Source of the DNA: Chrysochromulina tobinii
Lineage: Eukaryota; Haptophyta; Prymnesiales; Chrysochromulinaceae
Assembly (NCBI GenBank): GCA_001275005.1
Contig: JWZX01003353.1
Coordinates: 1-24,138, forward strand
DNA: 24,138 nucleotides
Reading direction: 5' to 3'
In this document: positions 1-11,248 of the stretch, piece after piece
Layout: each line of letters begins with the position of its first letter
How positions within the stretch are numbered: the stretch's first letter is position 1
The notes under the pieces: model-generated
Seen by the model: the letters and a program-made list of their open reading frames with translations, nothing else
What the model was told of the DNA's origin: nothing
Database searches by the model: none
Made by a program: the position numbers and the translations under genes

Positions 1-359
1 GGCCCGCGGCCGGCGAGCCGCAGCCGGGACGCGGGAGGGCGGGGGGCCGGAGGCCCGGAGCGCGCGCGAGCGAATCCGCGAGCGGGCGCGTCGGCACGTA
101 AAAATTAAACCGTCAATTAAACCGGGCCATCTTTTCACGACGTATACGTAATACGATCCATGCTCGGTGCGCGACCAACGATTGAACAATATTAGAGCAT
201 TATATACCGATCAGCGATTACTGTGCAAGTGCACGCGGGGGCCTAAGTTAGAAACTCGCATAATCGATCCGCCCTCGGGTCATACAACATCATCTTCAGC
301 TTCGGCGCCAGAATGAATGTCGTCCCGAAAGTCGTTTTCGACGTGCCACATTGCGTGTG
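1..359. other. Intergenic, downstream of the VPS13-like gene
   Basis: No gene seen. The first ~100 bases are extremely GC-rich; from about 100 to 300 the composition drops sharply to AT-rich sequence. On the minus strand this is the 3' flank of the VPS13-like gene, so it should hold its 3' UTR and polyadenylation site. I cannot identify a specific signal. A further 3' exon cannot be excluded. Confidence 0.5.
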
Positions 360-3300
360 TCACTTTATGTCCCGAAAGGCTCGTTTGGCCATCTGCCACG
401 CCACGTGCAACGCATGGCGATGGCGTCCATGGCTGTGCAATACGTCCCCTCCTTCCTTGAGCACGCCCAGCGTGGGCGCGGATTGCGGCGTCAAGGGCCC
501 CGACTGCGTGGGCGACCGGAGCTCGAAGGGCACGTAGAGGCCGCCGAGCGACGCGGTGATCACTTCGACAAGCCTGTAGAGTGGCGTCACTTGCTCATCG
601 GACCACCAGCAGGTGATGGCCGAAATGGCGACGGCAACGAGCACGCCGCACATAAGCCAGACCACCTGCAAGCGCCGCGAGCGCGCAAATGCGTGGTAAA
701 AGTGGTCGAGGAGAGTATATGCTGCGTTTCGAAAGTAGTGCCACTTGATCGCGCGGTGGAGAGCTTGGCTCGTCAGAAGCAAGGCGTTCCGCATGTCGTC
801 CGTGTCGTCCGTGTCGATGGCTCCGCGCCCTGCGCCAAACGCCAGCGGTGGCAGCTCGAATTCCAACACACGCCAGTCGCTCTCTTCGCAAGCGGCTGTA
901 CCCAGCAGTAGACGCGCGAGGACGCGCACGAGCATGCCACTTCGGCGCAGATCGAGCCGCGTCGCGACACGCAGCCCAGAGACGTGCACGTTGCTTGTGT
1001 TCACGTGCAACGGCGCCTCCTCTCGCACTGCAAGCTCCGGCAGCGCCCGCTGGACCGCGGGCTTTGCGAGGGCGCCCATAGTCTCCAGACGCTTGCGCAC
1101 CGGTCCAAGTGTGGCGGCGAGCGCGGAAAGCACCTGGGGCTCGAGATGGAGGCGCAGCTGACCCACGTGCACCTGCAACTCATCCACGAGGTTCAAGCCC
1201 GGGCCGGTACTCGTGTGCATGCGCAGGAAGAAAGGCCACGTCAACACCGGCCCTCGGCTCACCGAGGACGTCGAGTGCAGCGGCAGGTGGGGAGGCAGCG
1301 GCAGGTGGGGAGGCAGCGGCAGGTGGGGAGGCAGCCGGACGTCGGGAGGCACGAGTCCCTCAGGCAGTCGTTGCGCCGATGGACTCTCGCCGTACGCCAA
1401 CCCGCCCTCGCCGATGGCGCCGATGGACTCTCGCCGTCCATCGGAGAGTCCATCGCCGTACGCCGACCCACCCTCCTCTCCGATGCTCATCCCAATGGCC
1501 GTGTCGTCCTCGTCGACTGGGCGTCCTGCGATCTCGGGTGCGATCTCGAGGCGAAGCACCTTGCACCGCGCGCGCGCCGCATCGGGCGCCACCGCGAGCG
1601 AGTGCACTAGCTGTAGTCCTCCCAGCCGCAAGACCGTGCACGTGCGGTACACACGCAGCGCCGGGTGGTCATCGGCGGGCTCGTTGGGCAGCGAGGCCAG
1701 TCGGGCGTACCGGTGGGCTATGTCATCGGTGGGCTTGGGGCGCGGAAGGGGGAGTAGTGGCAGAAGCGGTGACGGCGGGCCCGCCACCGGCGGGCCGGTC
1801 GAGAGGGGCGAGAGGCGTTCGATGTGCGCTTCGGCCTCGGCGTGATGCAAGCGCAGCTCGAGCTGCTCCTCGGCGAGCTGGAGCGTGAGCGCGGCGAGCC
1901 GGCAGCGCAGGTGTAGCTCGGGGTCGGGCTCGGGGAAGCACCCAGCCGAGCCCTCGGGAAAGGTGAGCGGTGCGCTCACGAAACGCTCGAGCAGCTCGTT
2001 CAGCAGCCGCAGCCGGCGCTCGCACACGCCCAGCCGGAGCAACTGCTCCGATTCGACCCAGCGCGACACGTACGTGGGCGTGCATATGCCGCCTGGGAAT
2101 GTCTCATGGGCCGCGAAGGCGAGGTCCCACCCACCCAGGACCAACGGCAGCGCCACCGTCTGAGAGCTCGTACCGAGGCCACCCACGAGGGCTGTGTGGT
2201 GCTGGTCGCGGCCGCGGCTTCCGGCGCGGCGCGCGCCGTACGCGTCGTCCGTGGCAGATGCGGCCGGCCGAGGCTCGTGCAGGTCAAAGCAGAGATCCGT
2301 CAGATTCACCGCGACCTGCTCGTGCTCCTGCATCACCATCACCGACGACTTGAAGCGCGTCGCGCGCAGCACGGCCAGCGTACGCTCAGACTCGGCCTCG
2401 GCAGAGCCCCCGGTACCGGTGCTAGTGGCAGGCATCGCGGGCAGCCGAATCCGCGCGACGAGAGGCGCGATCTCGAGCGCGATGTACTTGGTCTTGTCGT
2501 TGCGCACGAGCATGCCCCACACGCCGAGAGCGCCCGCGGCGATGCGCCCCGGCTTGGAGATGTTCTCCTTCCAGATGCGCCAGAGTAGCTCATACTGTTC
2601 GATGGTCGCGTCCAGTCGCAAGCCCCCACGCACAGCCGTTCCGCCCGCCGTGCCGACAGCAGGCACGACGGGCGGCACGCCAGTGCCAGGGCCACCACCG
2701 GCCGGCGCGCTGCTCGCCTCGCAGCGCGCATGGATGGCATTCACAGGCACATCCTCGCGAGGGCGTTCGATCGATTTGAGGATACTGAGGACGAGGTCGG
2801 TGGCGGCGGTAGCAAGAGGCAGCCGCAGCGGCGGCGTGGACGAGCCGACCACCGAACCATCCGCCGAGTTGTCCGCCGAGCCGGGCAGCTGCGAGGAGGG
2901 GAGCAGCCCACGGAAGACAATCGTGAGCTCCTCGCACAGAAGTGGCCCGAGCTCCTCGTGCCCAGGCAACGTCTTGCGTACGAGCACGCCGTCCGAAGTG
3001 ACGGTGCTCAGGTCGACGCGCAGAGAATGCTCGGCGAGCTGGCGCTCGTCGGTGAGCGCGTACACGTTGCGAGGGACGAGGATTACGGGGCTCGCGATCT
3101 GCAGCCGCAGTCGCATCGGGCGGAAGCGATTGGGCGGCACCCACACGCGCGCGATCGAGAGGTCGGAGACGCCACGTACCACGGCCGCGAGGATGGAGTT
3201 GTCCATGTAATCGAACGCGCCCGCGATCCACTGCTGCAGCCAGACGATGCGAGGGCTCTCGAGCTGGATGCCCAGCTCCGCCTCGAAGGCAATCTCGCCG

Positions 3301-6021
3301 CCCTCGGGCCGCTTGCGATCCGAGTAGAACCGTTGGTACTGGAACTGCACCGCGGGCTGCGCATCGGTCGCACGCTGCTCGACGGAGAGCATCGGAAGCC
3401 CCGGCGAGTGCGGCTCGGGCGGTTCGGCCGCCTCCGAGGGTACATTGGGGCGTGAGCGCTGGTCGTGCGCAAAGAAGTGGGTCATGGTGCCTGCCATCTG
3501 TAGCGTGCTGTCGCGGCGCAGGCTCGTTCGGATCGTGAGGCCGTGGACTACGAGCGCACAGAGCACGGCCTGGCTCATGCCCTCACTCGACGAGGGCTCG
3601 AGCTCCTGGTTGAGGCGCAGGCTGAGAGCGTACATCGAGACCTGCACGATGGCGCTCACCTTGGCCGTGAATTGGGGTGTGAATTGGGGCGTGGGCTCAC
3701 GCGCTGCGGTGGAGGCAGCCGTGGCGGCGGCGGCGGCGGCGGCGGCGGCCTCGCTGCTGCTTGAGCCGCTGGTCGCACGGCGGCGCGAGAGGAAGCGCTT
3801 GAGCGTGGCGATGCATGCAGCGTTCCATTCTAGGTGGAGCGCGTGCAGCTGCACATTCACATGCGCGGGCTCGTCTCCGTCCTTTAGCTTCAGGTAGCTG
3901 ACCTTGACGAGCGCCTCCCGATTGCCGGTGCCGCCCTCGTCCTCGGCCCCCTCCAAGGGCGGCGACGACGAGGGTGCGGTAGGTGCGCCGCCCATCGCGC
4001 CCGCGGCTCGGTGGGGCTCGGAGGTGGCGAGGTACGGGTGCGACTCGTCGGTCATATCCTTGGCGTACAGCGCGCGCAGCTGCAGGTCGCAGCTGACCTG
4101 GTCAGGGAGCGCAGTCAGCTCTGCCCGCATGGAGACGAGCCTCGCCTCGAGGAGACCCCGCTCCGAATCGGAGCCGTGCGGCGTGTAGCTGACATGCATG
4201 CACAGCTCGGGCACGATGATGAGCGCCTGCAGCTCCACGTGAGCCGCGTGCGCGCGGAACAGGGCGGTGGCCGCCTGGTACAGCTGGCGCGAGAGGAGGG
4301 AGCTCGAGCGGCCATCGGACAGACGTTCGTGTAGGGAGGAGATACTATCTGGGGCGACCCGACGATGGCCGGCCTCTGGCAACGGTGGCGGCTGCGACGG
4401 TGGCGGCTGCGAGGGTGGCGGCTGCGACGGCGGCGGCTGCGAGCGTGGCGGCTGCGACGGTGGCGGCTGCGACGGTAACGGGCTCGCGGCGGCGGCGCGA
4501 GCGTCCGTGTTCCCGAGGGTACCTAGGATGGCATGGATGTCACCGTACTGCTCGGCAGACAGGTGTACATGTAGGGCCGGGCTGACGCGCACAGTGAGCT
4601 TGTGGCGCGGCAGCGGCCCGAGCGTGCGCAGCTCGCCCACGATGTGTGACACGTGGCTCATGTGCGGCATGCGCCACTTTTGGTAGCGCATGGCCAAGTG
4701 AAACTTGTCGAGGAGGACACCGCGCTGCGTCGAGCCCTCCAAAGCCGAGGGGGCGAGTGGGACGAGCGCCCCCTCGACGGATTGGAGGAACATCGCCTGC
4801 AGCTCACTCACGCGCACCTCGTACGTGTCGTACACCTTCGCTTGCATGCTGCCGTCGAGCACATCGAGCGCGGAGCTCGAGCCCCGGAAGAAGAGCGCCT
4901 CGTCATACGCGGAGAGGCCAACAGGTGCGACTGGTCCAAAGAAAGCCGAGAGGGAGCCTGACGAGACTTGTGACGAGACTTGTGACGAGGCTTGGCCTCT
5001 CGCCTCTCGCCCGAGCGCCTCGCTCTCCCGCAGCGCCTCTTCCGCAGCGGCGCCGCCCGACGATGAGTGACGCATCGCCTCCTCCGGGCCGCTCGGCACC
5101 TCGGCCAGCGCGTCGCCTGGCGCTTCGCCCGGCTGCCCGCGCTCGTGTACGTTGGTGAAGGTAATGCGACCCATGTCGACGGCGAGCGCCCGGCCCAAGG
5201 GTGCGCTGAAGCCGTCCTCGGCCGCCGCTGCCAAGGCGAGCGCGTCTGGCGCAAGTACGAGGCGCGGCGCGCGGATGTCGAGGGTGATCAGCACGTTTCG
5301 ACGCAGAAGTAGCATCTCAGAGAGGAACGCGAGCTCTGCCGCCCGTTTGACCAGGTGGGGTGAGCGCACGAAGTCGAGGACCTCGTCGACGAGCACGCGA
5401 TCACACACGATCTCGATGGGTGTGGGGACCACCACACTCAACTCGGAGTGCACGAGCGCGCCGTCGGGGAACTTTTCGAAGCGCACCACCCACTGCGGAC
5501 CTTGCGTCGATCGCTGAGATCCCCCGAGATTCCGATCGTGCTGAGCCCAGCGCAGCCACTCGGTGCTGAACTGCAGCAGGTGGTGCAGCGTTTTCAGCCG
5601 CGCCGCACCGCGCCGCGCCAGCCAGCCGCGGACAACCTTTTGCACGAGGGAGGCCCGCTTCGCCTCGAGCGGCGTGTACGAGCGCGCGAAGGGCTTGCCC
5701 GGGCGCCAGCGCCACGACGGTAAGATGCGCTTGGAGAGCGGCGCAGACTCGCTGCCTACAGATGCGCACGCGGCATCGCCGGTTACGTGCATCACGGAGA
5801 GGGTGGGTGAGGACCAATTTGGCGCGCGCGCCGCCGTGAGCGCCAGAGAGACGCGCCCTTGCTTGCCGACTGCGATTACGGCGCGCACGACCGTCCCGAT
5901 CGACTCGGCCCCTTCGAGGATCGTGCTGGTGCGCTCATTCGCCGCCTCCTTACGAGTACGCCATCCATCGAGCCACCCGCGCCCGACGCTCTGAGCCAAG
6001 CTCTGCTGCTGCTGCTGCTGA

Positions 6022-6065
<44 letters not shown>

Positions 6066-9000
6066 ACGCGACCCCGTGTTTGGGCTGGGTCGTGGCGAGA
6101 GCGGGTACTCGGCGAGGCTGCTCTGCGGACTCATGGGCGGCGAGCTGCTTGTGCTGCGCGGGGAGACGGCCCCATTCGGATAGCGACTATGTGCCGCCGC
6201 CCAAGCCCAATCTTGCGATGCCACGCCGTCGGTGCCCACGGTGCCCCTGCTGCCGGGGGCTGGCCGGCCCATTGGCGGCTCGTGCAAGTGCAAGCTGCCC
6301 GCGGGGATGGGCCCATGCACCCGCTTGCCCGCCACGCCAATCGTCTGCACACGAAGCGCGCCCCGCAGGTCGTATGCCTCAAGTGGCATGGCCGCCACCC
6401 GCAGCCGTGAGCCGCCGCGCGCGCGTCGCTGGTAGCGCAGCACGAGGTCTCGTAGGCGCAGATGAAAGAAGGGAATGCGCGGGTCCGCGGCTGCACCCAC
6501 GATGTGGGGCGCTGTTGGCATCACCAGCGTGGAGGCGGTGGCGGCGGCGTTGGCAGCATGCTCGGGACCGCGGGCGGCGGGGCGCATGAGTTGAAGGTCG
6601 ACCTGCCGAAGCGTCGCGCCCAGCTGCAGGCGTACACCGCCGTGACTCACCTCGGTCGAGTCGGTGCGACTGCTGCTACCAGTGATGGCGTCGAGCAGCA
6701 AGCGCTCGAGCAGCCGCTTCTGCTTGTACGTCAGTCTCGCACCCTCGGCGTCCTCCGAAAGGCTGGGCTGCGTGGGCGGTCGCTGCTCCGCTGTCGTCGA
6801 CGTGGTCGACGCGGGCCGATTCGCTTCGGGCGCAGGGAGGGCACTTGAGGCAGGGCCATCGGGAGACAGGGCGTTCACAACGGCTTCCACGACGTCGACG
6901 ACAGACGGCTTGACCAGAAGCATCACCGCCGCGGGGTGCGAGTCGGGCATGTCGGCGAGCGGATGCTTGAACTGAGCACGCTCGCCCAGCCACGCGAGCC
7001 ATCGGCGGGCGCGCTGCTCATACTCGTGCACCGCCTCCGCCTCATTCGGATCGCGAAAGAGCCCTGTTCGGGAAGAGAGCCGCCGGCTCCGCGGCGGCTG
7101 CGAGAACGCGGCCCTCGAGGCACCCTGCATGTCAACCGATTCGGCGGCGCCGAGCATCGAGATGAGCAAAGAGATGCGCGAAGCAGCGTCCGAGGCGCCG
7201 AGCAGCAGCGCCTCATGCAGCTTGCGCCGCGCCATCTGCGCGTGCTTGCTGCTTGGCTCTGCGGCCACGAGCATGTACCGGTACGCGAGCAGCGCGGCGT
7301 TCGGCTGGCCGAGCTTGAGTCGCAGGTTACCCATTGAGAGAAGCATGTTGAGCGAAGGGAGTCGCGAGAGGGCGGCCGCGCGCTGCACCAGGTCACACGC
7401 GACGAGCGTGCGCCCCTCCTGGTTCGCCTTCAAGCCACGCCGGAAGATCTGATTCGCGTGCACGGACGGTTTGAGGACCGTCGGCCAGCGCGCGTGCAGG
7501 CGATCGAGAGTCTGCTGTACCGTCTGCACCGTCTGCACCGTCTGCTGCACCGTATTCTCGAGATGCTGCTGGAGTGGTGCTGTAGCTGCCTGTAGCTCGG
7601 CGGCCGCGCTCGCCAGATGCTGTTGTAGAGGTGCTGTAGCTGCCTCGAGAGTCTGCTGCACCGCCGCGGTGGCGGCGGCTGCGCTCGCCAGATGCTGCTG
7701 GAGGGCCTCACCAGCTGCAGCGGCGGCAGCACCAGGCAGCTGCTGCAATAGGTGCTGCAGCTGCTGCCCTTCCCGATGCGCGCCCGCGTCGAGCGAACGG
7801 GTGTGCTCGTCGCTACTCGACGCTGTCGCCACGGGGTCCGTCGCTTGGAACTGCAGGCGACCCAGCGAGGGGGGCGCTTCTATTGTGGGCACCGCAGTCG
7901 AGGGCAGCGACGCGGGCGTGGCGGATACGATGCCGCTCATAGAGCTTGGTGTCAAGGGCGGCGTTGGTCTCGCTTGAAACAGGCCGCTCCGCTCGAACAT
8001 GGAGACGAGCATGCGCATCGCGTCGCACGCGACGGCCTCATCGAGGAGAAGCGCCGTCTTGAGCCGAGTGTAGATGCGGCGCGCGGCCACGCCGCGCCAC
8101 ACGGGCTGCAGCCGCCTCGCCGAGGCGCGCCTGCGCTTGAAGCGGCTGCGGCAGATGTAGCGGCGCGCGTACCCCTGCACGACGAGCGCGGCAGAGCGCA
8201 TGCGGCGTAGCGCGGCACTCCAAGCGCGCGCTCGCACGGAGGCCTGCAATTTGGCGGCGGCGCGTCGCGAGACCTTCGTGGCCGCGTCCTCCTCAACCGG
8301 CCGCACCGCCGCCCGCAAAGCGACGAAGCGCTCGACAAACGACGGCTTGCGCACGACGAGCTGCCTCTCGATGAGCTCCCTTTCGTACCGCCGCTCCTCG
8401 TCGCGCTCCACTCTCTTGGCAAGCTTGGCGGCCTCACGCGACACGCGGGCGGCCTCACGTTCGGCCATCCGCTGCACACGCTCTGCCTCGCGCCGCTCGA
8501 GCTCGAGCTTCTTGCGCCGCTCCTCCAAGACGCGCTTCTCACGCTCGCGCCGCTGCCGCTCACGCTCGACGCGCAGCCGACGATGAAGCGCGAGCAGCGC
8601 CGGCTTGGCGAGCGCGGCCGCGAGCCCCCGGAAGGCAAGTACCTGATGAAGGGAACCATCCGATACCATCCGATGCCATCAGATGCCATCAGATGCCATC
8701 AGAGGCCACCAGAGGCCATCAGAGGCCACCAGAGGCCATCAGAGGCTATCAGAGGCTATCAGAGGCTATCAGCGGCCATCAGTCCCCGGAAGGCGAGTAC
8801 CTGCCCCACCGAGAAGTTGTGACGCTCGAGCGCAACAAGACGCATCTGGCGATGGCGGCTGAGGGGCGGCCCGCCAAGGTCCGCGAGCAACGTCTCCTGG
8901 TACGCGACGAGGTACTCGCGCCGAAGGCGCAGCGTCTGCTGCTTGAGGGGGGCGGCGAAGGCGCCCCACTCGTTCACGGCAGCCCACTTGGCGTAGCGCC

Positions 9001-10414
9001 ACCACTCGCCGGGCGCCTCCATAATGGACGCTCGCGGCCGGCGTGCACCAAAGCGCAGCCGGCTAATGTACACACGAATGTGTAGCGCGTAATGCAGCAG
9101 GTCGTTGAGGGCGAGGTACTGCGCGTGGTCGATCCGGAAGGCAGCCACCTCAAAGTCCGCCTGCACCATGAGCGCGGGCACGCCCGGCGGCCGGTGGCGC
9201 AAGGTGTCGAAGACGAGGATGAGCTGGCCCGAGAGCGGCGCGAGCACCTCAAAACATGGCTTCTCGACCACGAGCCGTACGGACGCGCCCCCGCCGATCG
9301 GTGCAAAGCTCGGTGCAAAGCTCGGCTCCTCTCTGCGAATCAGCGGCGGCGAGAGCGGCGACGGCGCCGACGACAGTGTGGCCGATGGCGATGCGGCCCC
9401 TGAGGCTGTGCCCGGATGCGGGGCGGCCGTCGCGGTGGCGAAGGACGGCACAAATGACACAGCCTTGTCGGCAGGCGTTGCCGACATCACTGGCAAAGTG
9501 CCTGAGACTTGAGGAGAGCCGCTAGCCTCCAGCATAGGGCGAGCCGCAACGTCCGCAGCTAAGTCCGCAGCAGCTCCCGCCGCAATCCTCGAGGCAGCCC
9601 GCGCCGCCGCGGCGGCGGCCGCACCTGCTGCCGCACCTGCGCCACTGCTGCCGCCTGTGGCGCTCGTACTGGCCTGCGCGCCCGCGCCTGCTGACGGCGC
9701 CGACGCGCTTCGCGACGCAGCGGCCGAAGGGACGCCTGCCGCAGTCGACGCCGGCAGGACCACCTCGAGATACGCTGACACCTCACGGACGGCCGCCAGC
9801 TTGCGTACGGGCTTGCTGGGTGACCGCTCGACAAAGCGTGTGCGGCCCTCCTCGTCAATCGACTTGACATGCAAGCCTACAAGCCGTACGCCCAGCGCAC
9901 AAGGAGCACTCGAATTGATGCGGTCCTCGTACCGCAAGTGCACGTTGCTCACCGTCACCTGCACATTGTCGAGGATGAGCCCGAGCAGCCCGGGCGTGAT
10001 CGAATCGTCGTCGGCCGTCTCGAGCGAGCCCTGCAGCTCTGCAAGAAGCTCCCGCAGCTCGCCACCACGGGTGCGCAGCGCTGCCTGCTTCTTAGACCAC
10101 CGGCGTGCCTCTTCCGCCTCGGGGCGCCAGCTCGTCTCCTCATTGAGTGGCGTTGCCAACACGTACACGTCGTGCAGCTCGAGCGAGACCGGCATGCTAC
10201 CAAGCTTGTGCCAGGGCACCACCATTTCAAGGCGACCGATCGTGCCAACCTGCAGCTTAGCCGGCACGAGGCCAAGAAGCGCGTCCGGCCGCAGCGAGAG
10301 GTTCTCGAGCACGACGCGCCCACTCCACACGGCCAAGCGCAGGTTACGGCGCTCTAGACCGAGCACATAGTGGCCGAGCAATCGCTGCAGGACGGCGGCG
10401 ACAACACCCTCCAT
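360..10414 (-). CDS. VPS13/chorein-like bridge-type lipid-transfer protein, two exons, ~3298 aa
   Basis: Exon 1 is 10414-8801 (538 codons) and exon 2 is 8642-360 (2760 codons plus stop), joined in phase 0. The ATG at 10414 opens a classic chorein_N domain (residues ~1-110: V-x-x-V-L-x-R-L-L-G-x-Y, a W-S-G-R-V-V-L-E-N-L-S-L motif, and V-G-T-I-G-x-L-x-x-x-V-P-W). VPS13 family members form hydrophobic grooves that move phospholipids between organelles at contact sites. Other visible parts: Arg/Glu-rich coiled coil (~562-637), IQ-like motifs (~668-735), LQQHL-type helical repeats (~830-920), TPR-like helices (~930-1020), polyPro-polyGln (~1398), another IQ-like motif (~1540), two VPS13-style 'I-x-x-P-x-x-x-x-P' segments (~1655, ~2382), and a hydrophobic stretch near the C-terminus (~3196-3219). 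Length fits VPS13 (~3000-4000 aa). I do not clearly see the VAB or PH domains. Family call firm; internal boundaries approximate; extra in-frame introns possible. Confidence 0.85.
1282..1335. repeat. 18-bp tandem repeat inside VPS13-like CDS
   Basis: Three identical 18-bp units (GGCAGGTGGGGAGGCAGC on the plus strand) code on the minus strand for Leu-Pro-Pro-His-Leu-Pro repeats. The unit length is a multiple of three, so copy-number change would leave the reading frame intact. Confidence 0.9.
4384..4473. repeat. 15-bp tandem repeat inside VPS13-like CDS
   Basis: Six near-identical 15-bp units (GGTGGCGGCTGCGAC with G/C and T/C variants) encode a Pro-Pro-Ser-Gln-Pro type linker on the minus strand. 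In-frame unit length; likely a disordered, length-variable linker. Confidence 0.9.
6003..6065. repeat. Trinucleotide tracts coding polyPro-polyGln
   Basis: A CTG run (6003-6020) followed by a GCG/GGC run (6022-6065) codes, on the minus strand, for about 15 prolines followed by six glutamines in the VPS13-like protein. Simple triplet expansion in a disordered linker. Confidence 0.9.
7500..7760. repeat. Degenerate repeat coding LQQHL/TVQQT helices
   Basis: Minus-strand reading gives repeated Leu-Gln-Gln-His-Leu and Thr-Val-Gln-Gln-Thr modules separated by Ala-rich spacers at residues ~830-920 of the VPS13-like protein. The pattern suggests an amphipathic or coiled helix just before the TPR-like segment. 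Copies are diverged at DNA level. Confidence 0.7.
8643..8800 (-). other. Intron of VPS13-like gene, 158 bp, direct-repeat flanked
   Basis: Reading on the minus strand, exon 1 ends ...GGGCAG and the intron runs from GTACTCGCC to ...TTCATCAG, followed by exon 2 GTACTTGCC. Both exons are in phase 0 and the N-terminal chorein and downstream IQ parts become one protein. A 23-nt repeat with two mismatches lies at 8781-8803 and 8623-8645; its offset of 158 equals the intron length. Positions 8651-8780 are thirteen 10-bp units (consensus AGAGGCCATC on the plus strand). Without splicing, exon 1 runs into a stop at 8759. Intron inferred from frame and splice consensus, not from RNA. Confidence 0.8.
8651..8780. 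repeat. 10-bp minisatellite filling the VPS13-like intron
   Basis: Thirteen contiguous 10-bp units, mostly AGAGGCCATC, AGAGGCTATC or AGATGCCATC, in perfect 10-bp register. The array occupies about 82% of the intron. The unit is not a multiple of three, consistent with a non-coding location. Confidence 0.95.
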
Positions 10415-11248
10415 GAGGGGCTGAGCTGTTTATTCATTGTGAATTCACACCGATACGTAAGCAACACAGGACTTTCGAAATGAGACACATGCAGGCGGAG
10501 AGCTGAGAAACAGCCAAAATAAGAGAATGCGGCGAGACTCATGTAGAACTCCCTTCATTCATCACAACAATAAGGTCAATAACCAACACGTGCATATTTC
10601 ACCGCAATTCGACATCCAAGACACCGGACCGGCATACACCATTCACACGCGAAATCAGTCGCGCGAATGCGACAAAAGGGAAAAGTAATTATGTGGTGTA
10701 ATTCGAGAGATCAGTCATTAATTTTCAATCAGTCAGTTTCGTCGCGGTCCCCCAGAGCGCACCTCACCATAGAGCATAGTTACCACCGTTTTACCACCGT
10801 CTCAAAGGACGGCTCCGCTCCCCTCGTTCAACACATCAAGTACTGAGTACTGGCTTGCTCGGGCTACTCAATTTCGCTAGCGAGGTCGGTCTCTCCCAAC
10901 GTGAACGAACCGGTGGGACATCGCGCGCCGGCGCGCCGGCGCCGGCACCGGCACCGGCGGTCCCTGCGAGCTGCGTGTCTGCGCGAGTCTATATACTCGA
11001 ATCCGCGACCGCGATCAAACGAAACATATATACATGAAAAATGAAGGAACGGGAAAAGTGGAGACGCGTATCGCACAAGGCCGCATGGTAATTCTTTGGT
11101 AGCATGGCTAGATGTATGAAGATGTATGGAAACTTCGGAACATGTGATGAAATCATGTACAGCGCATGCGCGCGCGTCGTCCGCGACCCGCGGGCAAAAA
11201 CCATGGCATGTGCCCCAACGAGCTTGCTCATCGGAGTCGAGTTCTACC
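10415..11248. other. Intergenic region: promoter side of VPS13-like gene, 3' flank of Derlin-fusion gene
   Basis: No gene supported. The region is markedly more AT-rich than its neighbours, especially 10430-10740 and 11020-11150, which fits untranslated and promoter DNA. It contains a short direct repeat TTACCACCGT (near 10780-10800) and a CG palindromic patch GCGCGCCGGCGCGCCGGCGC (near 10924). The start of the VPS13-like gene is at its left edge and the stop of the Derlin-fusion gene at its right edge, both on the minus strand. Small open frames here look non-coding. Confidence 0.6.

Noticed and set aside
2194-3210. 338-aa plus-strand open frame within the VPS13-like gene
   Set aside because: Ser/Arg-rich shadow of a long conserved coding frame on the other strand; no recognisable domain.
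8643-8669. Separate start codon for the large minus-strand VPS13 frame (beginning M-V-S-D-G)
   Set aside because: This lies inside the inferred intron; the chorein_N exon joins in phase 0 at 8642, so it is not an independent gene.
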